DNA of 64,000 nt from Desulforegulaceae bacterium (GTDB lineage: Bacteria > Desulfobacterota > Desulfobacteria > Desulfobacterales > JACKCP01), in assembly GCA_034006035.1 (NCBI GenBank), contig JAVETN010000002.1, positions 186,001 to 250,000 of the forward strand. The letters are read 5' to 3'. Made by a program: the position numbers and the translations under genes. Position 1 is the stretch's first letter. Each line of letters opens with the position of its first letter. The notes beneath the pieces were generated by a model. That model did no database searches and had not been told where the DNA came from. It saw only the letters and a list, made by a program, of their open reading frames with translations. Shown piece by piece: positions 61,036 to 64,000 of the stretch.

Positions 61036-61737
61036 CTACAATTTCCTGCAGGTTATCCCTTTATCCGATGCTATGGTTTCATCAGCAGCTAAAGGTGCAA
61101 GGTAGGCTTTAACACCGCCTTTGCTCCACCATTCCCAGCCGTCACCAGTGTAGCGTGCTCCACTTGCCGACTCTGCAATCGTCATATTGATGGTCTGACC
61201 ATTATAAACAATTCGTGCTGTGTTCTGGGTTGGATACTCAACCTGAACTCTGACACCGTTGTCACACAAATAGGTGTCTGTTGCAGATTGTGTTAACTCG
61301 AACCCGCACAGACTGCGACCATCAGCTGTCCCAACTATCAAAGCACCATCTTTATCCTGTTCAATCCAAGTAACCTGGGACAAAACATCCAGAATGGCCT
61401 GTTCTTGGTTCATGAGTGCAGGAGCACACATTTTTTTGGTAGCTCCAAGAGCACCAAACTCAAGTTTTGAGCCAGAACGCTTATAGGATCCAAACACTAT
61501 ATTGCAACCCATACTGCCGCTGAACTGTCCATTCTGACCAAAAATCAATGTAATATTCGAACTGTCAATCACCCCGCGGCCTGCCACGTCCTGGATCTGA
61601 AAAGTCCTGTCAAGAAGATCAGCGTCTGTGAATACCGAGTTGCCCTTTGCACCAGTATTCATAGAACTTGTGCAGGCTGTAAGTGCAAATGCAACAGCCA
61701 AAAAAATGGGATAAAAATATCTAAAATATAGGGACAT
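61036..61737 (-). CDS. META/HslJ and MliC two-domain lipoprotein
   Basis: The protein has 233 residues. A lipoprotein signal with lipobox LTAC (Cys ~22) is followed by a META/HslJ-like domain (~45-145: ITLIFGQNGQFSGSMGCNIV, KMCAPALMNQEQAILDVL). A C-terminal MliC domain (~150-233) shows YLCDNGVRVQVEYP, the TARIVYNGQTINM strand pair, GARYTGDGWEWWSKGGVKAY and a final Cys. MliC proteins inhibit C-type lysozyme at the outer membrane. The coding sequence is distinctly richer in G+C than its surroundings and its style is gammaproteobacterial, so it was probably acquired. Confidence 0.85.
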   Translation of the reverse strand: MSLYFRYFYPIFLAVAFALTACTSSMNTGAKGNSVFTDADLLDRTFQIQDVAGRGVIDSSNITLIFGQNGQFSGSMGCNIVFGSYKRSGSKLEFGALGATKKMCAPALMNQEQAILDVLSQVTWIEQDKDGALIVGTADGRSLCGFELTQSATDTYLCDNGVRVQVEYPTQNTARIVYNGQTINMTIAESASGARYTGDGWEWWSKGGVKAYLAPLAADETIASDKGITCRKL

Positions 61738-61900
61738 GAAATATTTCCTTTCTAAATAGTGGTAATACAGGATTGAGGCCTTATTTTACGCTAAGATTAA
61801 AAAAGCAACCAAAAAAGATCTCCCTCACTGTCGAAGCAAGTTTATATCTTCTTTTGTCACACAAAGTCCTGACAACTGGCAAAATATCTTTCAGCAACTC

Positions 61901-62033
61901 GTGTGCCCGCTATGGATGTAATCTTATGGGGTTGAAGTCCCATTGCCTGATCTTATGTTAAACTATTTGTTTAACATAAAACACTAACCAATGGCAACAA
62001 CGGTAGTACAAGTTAACCTCCGAAGGGCAGGGT
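61901..62033 (+). mobile_element. Group II intron 5' remnant (domain I)
   Basis: The segment begins with the group II 5' splice consensus in GTGTGCCCGCTATGGATGTA, continues TATGGGGTTGAAGTCCC, and ends CCTCCGAAGGGCAGGGTC. This parallels the known intron start GTGCGCCCGGCATGGGTG with AGGGTGAAAGTCCC. No reverse transcriptase or domains V/VI follow; the sequence passes into a family B repeat. The 5' flank in one frame reads IKKATKKDLPHCRSKFISSF, which could be the N-terminal end of an interrupted GNAT-type gene, a weak guess. Confidence 0.65.
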
Positions 62034-62035
62034 CT

Positions 62036-62132
62036 TTTTGCCCGCTTCCAGGGTTTTCCTAAAAACATTTTTTATCCATTATCAATATAGTTATAAAAAA
62101 ACAAATCTCCAAAGCCAAAACTTTGGAGCAGG
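62036..62132. repeat. Dispersed repeat, family B copy 3
   Basis: It reads TTTTGCCCGCTTCCAGGG, then TTTTTTATCCATTATCAATA, then ATAAAAAAACAAATCTCCAAAGC and the palindrome arm CTTTGGAGCAGGA. It is diverged but co-linear with 59114-59200. The remaining ~175 bases up to the helicase gene contain no gene. Confidence 0.7.
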
Positions 62133-62308
62133 AACAAAAGAGCTAATTTTGAGACATTTTACTCATAATTATGTTAATTAAGAAAGGGTCAAACAAAAAA
62201 AGCAGGATAGCCCTTTCAAACATTGGACTTGGAAATCAAGGGGTTGACCTGATCTCAATCAATAGATAGGCAGATTTTTATTTAATCACATAATATGGAA
62301 GATAATTC

Positions 62309-63559
62309 ATGAAATTCGAAAATTATTTAATTGACGACAATTTAAAAAACAACCTGGCTGATCAGGGTTTGAAACGCCCTACAGATATTCAATATAAGGC
62401 AATTCCCTCCATTTTAAAAGATGAAGATGTACTGGCCATTGCCCAGACAGGAACAGGAAAAACTGTGGCCTTTGCCCTGCCTGTGATCCATAGGATAATC
62501 AAGGCCAAAAATGCACGCAAGTCCAAGGGAATCCACGCCATTGTCATGGTACCGACCCGGGAACTGGCAGCTCAAATCCACGGAGTTTTTTCATCTCTAT
62601 GCCGTAAAACCAAGGTGGTTCCCCTTGCAGTTTACGGAGGAGTGGAACAGGAAAGTCAAATCAACAAATTAAAAACTGGTGTAGATATTCTCATTGCCAC
62701 TCCGGGCAGAATGTTTGATCTGATCAGCCAAAAAGCTATTGATGTCAATCATGTGCGGATTCTTGTTTTGGATGAGGCTGATCAAATGCTGGACCAAGGT
62801 TTTATTGAAGATATTCAATCAATTAAACGACATTTAAAGCAACGTCATCAAACATTATTTTTCTCAGCCACCATAAATAAAGAAATAAAAAAACTGGCCT
62901 TTTCCCAGGTGAAGTCAAATGCTATAAGAATACAAATTTCACCAAATGATCCAGTATCCAAAAACGTTTCCCATTATGTGCTGGATGTGGAAATGGATGA
63001 TAAACGTTTTTTTCTTCGCAGTTTTATCCGTGACCATGAAAATGCTAAAATCATGGTCTTTGTAAGAACCATGGTCAGAGCCGAACGAGTAGCCAAGGCA
63101 TTGGAACGGGCGGGTATTTTCCCTTTGACTATTCATGGAAAAAAAGAGCAGTCCGAACGACTGGCTGTGATGGAAGCATTTAAAAGCGGTTCCAAAAATA
63201 TCCTTATTGCAACAGATGTCTCGGCCAGGGGAATTGATATTCCAAATGTGGATTATGTTATTAACTATGACCTGCCTGATAAAAAAGAGGTTTATGTTCA
63301 CAGGGTAGGAAGAACTGGTCGTGGTCGCTCAAAAGGTTCAGCCCTGTCTTTTTGCAGTACGGAAGAAAAAGAAATGCTTGCAGAAATTGAAGGGTTCCTT
63401 ACCAAGCCCATAGAAAAAATAGAGGTCAGCAAAAACGATTATTCTTTTACTGTGGAAGTTTCCGAAAGTCACGATGATGTTCAAGATATAATAAGAGCCA
63501 ATGAAGAATGGGAAAAAAACCGGAAGAAAAAAAGGTCAAACCGCAGAAACAAACGCTAA
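62309..63559 (+). CDS. DEAD-box ATP-dependent RNA helicase (RhlE-like)
   Basis: The protein has 416 residues. All helicase motifs are present in order: Q motif KRPTDIQYKAIP (~22-33), motif I AQTGTGKT (~45-52), PTRELAAQ (~84-91), TPGR, DEAD in VLDEADQML (~149-157), SAT (~180), and ARGID and HRVGRTGRG (~306-337). The short basic C-terminal tail (NRKKKRSNRRNKR) is typical of RhlE-type enzymes that remodel RNA, ribosomes or cold-stress transcripts. It is slightly richer in G+C than most neighbours. It converges on the crotonase gene. Confidence 0.93.
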   Translation: MKFENYLIDDNLKNNLADQGLKRPTDIQYKAIPSILKDEDVLAIAQTGTGKTVAFALPVIHRIIKAKNARKSKGIHAIVMVPTRELAAQIHGVFSSLCRKTKVVPLAVYGGVEQESQINKLKTGVDILIATPGRMFDLISQKAIDVNHVRILVLDEADQMLDQGFIEDIQSIKRHLKQRHQTLFFSATINKEIKKLAFSQVKSNAIRIQISPNDPVSKNVSHYVLDVEMDDKRFFLRSFIRDHENAKIMVFVRTMVRAERVAKALERAGIFPLTIHGKKEQSERLAVMEAFKSGSKNILIATDVSARGIDIPNVDYVINYDLPDKKEVYVHRVGRTGRGRSKGSALSFCSTEEKEMLAEIEGFLTKPIEKIEVSKNDYSFTVEVSESHDDVQDIIRANEEWEKNRKKKRSNRRNKR

Positions 63560-63651
63560 ACATAAAATCCAATGGCTTTTCTTGCCCCCTGGATTCCAAA
63601 GCTGGCCTTTGCAACAAACAACCATCTTGGTAAATTTTTTGTCAGTAAAAT

Positions 63652-63694
63652 TTAAATACAATCCCCCGAATTAACAACGGAGGATTGTATTTAA
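63652..63694. terminator. Bidirectional hairpin between the helicase and crotonase genes
   Basis: TTAAATACAATCC (63652-63664) pairs with GGATTGTATTTAA (63682-63694), and the inner bases CCG/CGG extend the stem. It is flanked by T-rich and A-rich sequence and lies between two convergent genes. Confidence 0.65.
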
Positions 63695-63746
63695 TTTAGG
63701 AGAGTATAAAGATGAAACCTGAGCAATTAATAAAAACAATAAAAAA

Positions 63747-64000
63747 CTATTCAAATTTTGGTGGACGCTTTTCTAAAAAAGCTGTTGTCCCTTCTTTAGC
63801 ATCCTTGGTTGCAAAGCAAAGGGAGAAAACATTTTTTTCTATTAAACATCCGGACTTAAGATCAACATCCATTCCCTTATCCACGGCTTCCTTAACAGCA
63901 CTTAATGTCCATTTTCCAAGGGAAGCTATTTTATCAGCTGTTTTTTCCACAGAAGAGTCAAGCTCTTCAAGGCTGCAGACCTTATTTACAAGCCCAAGCT
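63747..64000 (-). CDS. Enoyl-CoA hydratase/isomerase (crotonase) family, C-terminal part
   Basis: The frame continues beyond the right edge. The visible ~84 residues read LGLVNKVCSLEELDSSVEKT, then ADKIASLGKWTLSAVKEAVDKG, CFATKDAKEGTTAFLEKR and PKFE. GLVNKV and the terminal F-x-T-x-D-x-x-E-G-x-x-A-F-x-E-K-R-x-P-x-F pattern are the classic C-terminus of crotonases such as crotonyl-CoA hydratase. The active-site half is outside the window. It is likely part of a fatty-acid or butanoate pathway. Confidence 0.88.
   Translation of the reverse strand, partial: LGLVNKVCSLEELDSSVEKTADKIASLGKWTLSAVKEAVDKGMDVDLKSGCLIEKNVFSLCFATKDAKEGTTAFLEKRPPKFE

Noticed and set aside
63712-64000. Plus-strand open frame starting MKPEQLIKTIKNY with a good AGGAGAG site
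   Set aside because: It runs entirely antisense to a convincing crotonase C-terminus, and its later translation has no family character. A truncated gene start is possible, but coding was not accepted.
1-64000. CRISPR array, prophage or integrase
   Set aside because: No regularly spaced direct repeats, phage structural genes or recombinase genes were seen on either strand.

Overview
The window is AT-rich (roughly one-third G+C by eye) and reads like the chromosome of a marine or salt-adapted sulfate-reducing bacterium of the Desulfobacterota (Desulfobacteraceae-like). The evidence is an ATP sulfurylase (sat), a DVU0298-type HEAT protein known mainly from sulfate reducers, ectoine synthesis (ectABC), a Na+-translocating NADH:quinone reductase (nqrABCDEF), AcnB aconitase, sigma-54 controlled pili and B12/radical-SAM proteins. 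The genus is an inference from gene content only.

Layout. 1-11.4 kb: a type IV pilus locus of MSHA-like design. Secretin (partial), assembly ATPase, platform protein, a membrane-anchored sigma-54 activator and the major pilin lie on the plus strand. A PilT-like ATPase and minor pilins, one of them a 1128-residue fusion, lie on the minus strand. 11.8-17.3 kb: tRNA-Thr and tRNA-Gly, a DVU0298-like protein, cyclopropane fatty acid synthase, a DUF3141 protein and NAD kinase. 17.4-23.3 kb: a complete type I restriction-modification operon hsdM-hsdS-hsdR with an in-frame 12-bp repeat in hsdS. 23.5-36.6 kb: an NSS amino-acid transporter with a 31-residue MetS-like partner, acnB, sat, trmL, an amidohydrolase, a LemA/GIDE membrane pair, hemC and ectABC. 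36.8-54.4 kb: a B12/radical-SAM protein, tRNA-Val, the six-gene Na+-NQR operon, a second radical-SAM protein, a cNMP-binding protein, the carA-carB-purF cluster, cca and pirin. 54.6-64 kb: an accessory, decaying stretch with a YhdH-type oxidoreductase, a DUF1566 protein, a chemoreceptor, a parD/parE pair with a nonsense-interrupted toxin, a META/MliC lipoprotein, a DEAD-box helicase and the 3' end of a crotonase gene. These are separated by three families of palindromic dispersed repeats, a group II intron remnant and at least five gene relics.

How it fits together. Sat starts dissimilatory sulfate reduction, NQR couples NADH oxidation to Na+ export, and the NSS transporter presumably uses the Na+ gradient. 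Ectoine supports salt tolerance. The pilin promoter carries an exact GG-N10-GC sigma-54 signature, and a sigma-54 activator is encoded immediately upstream.

Points most worth a second look: NqrA that retains two complete RnfC-like 4Fe-4S motifs; CarA whose glutaminase active-site HPE motif reads LPE; a minor pilin of PilW + CFI-box + PilX-like architecture; the hsdS repeat tract; a perfect 10-bp inverted repeat in front of sat; and the repeat-rich graveyard of toxin-antitoxin relics at 55.6-62.2 kb. All function calls come from reading translations and motifs; no database search was run.
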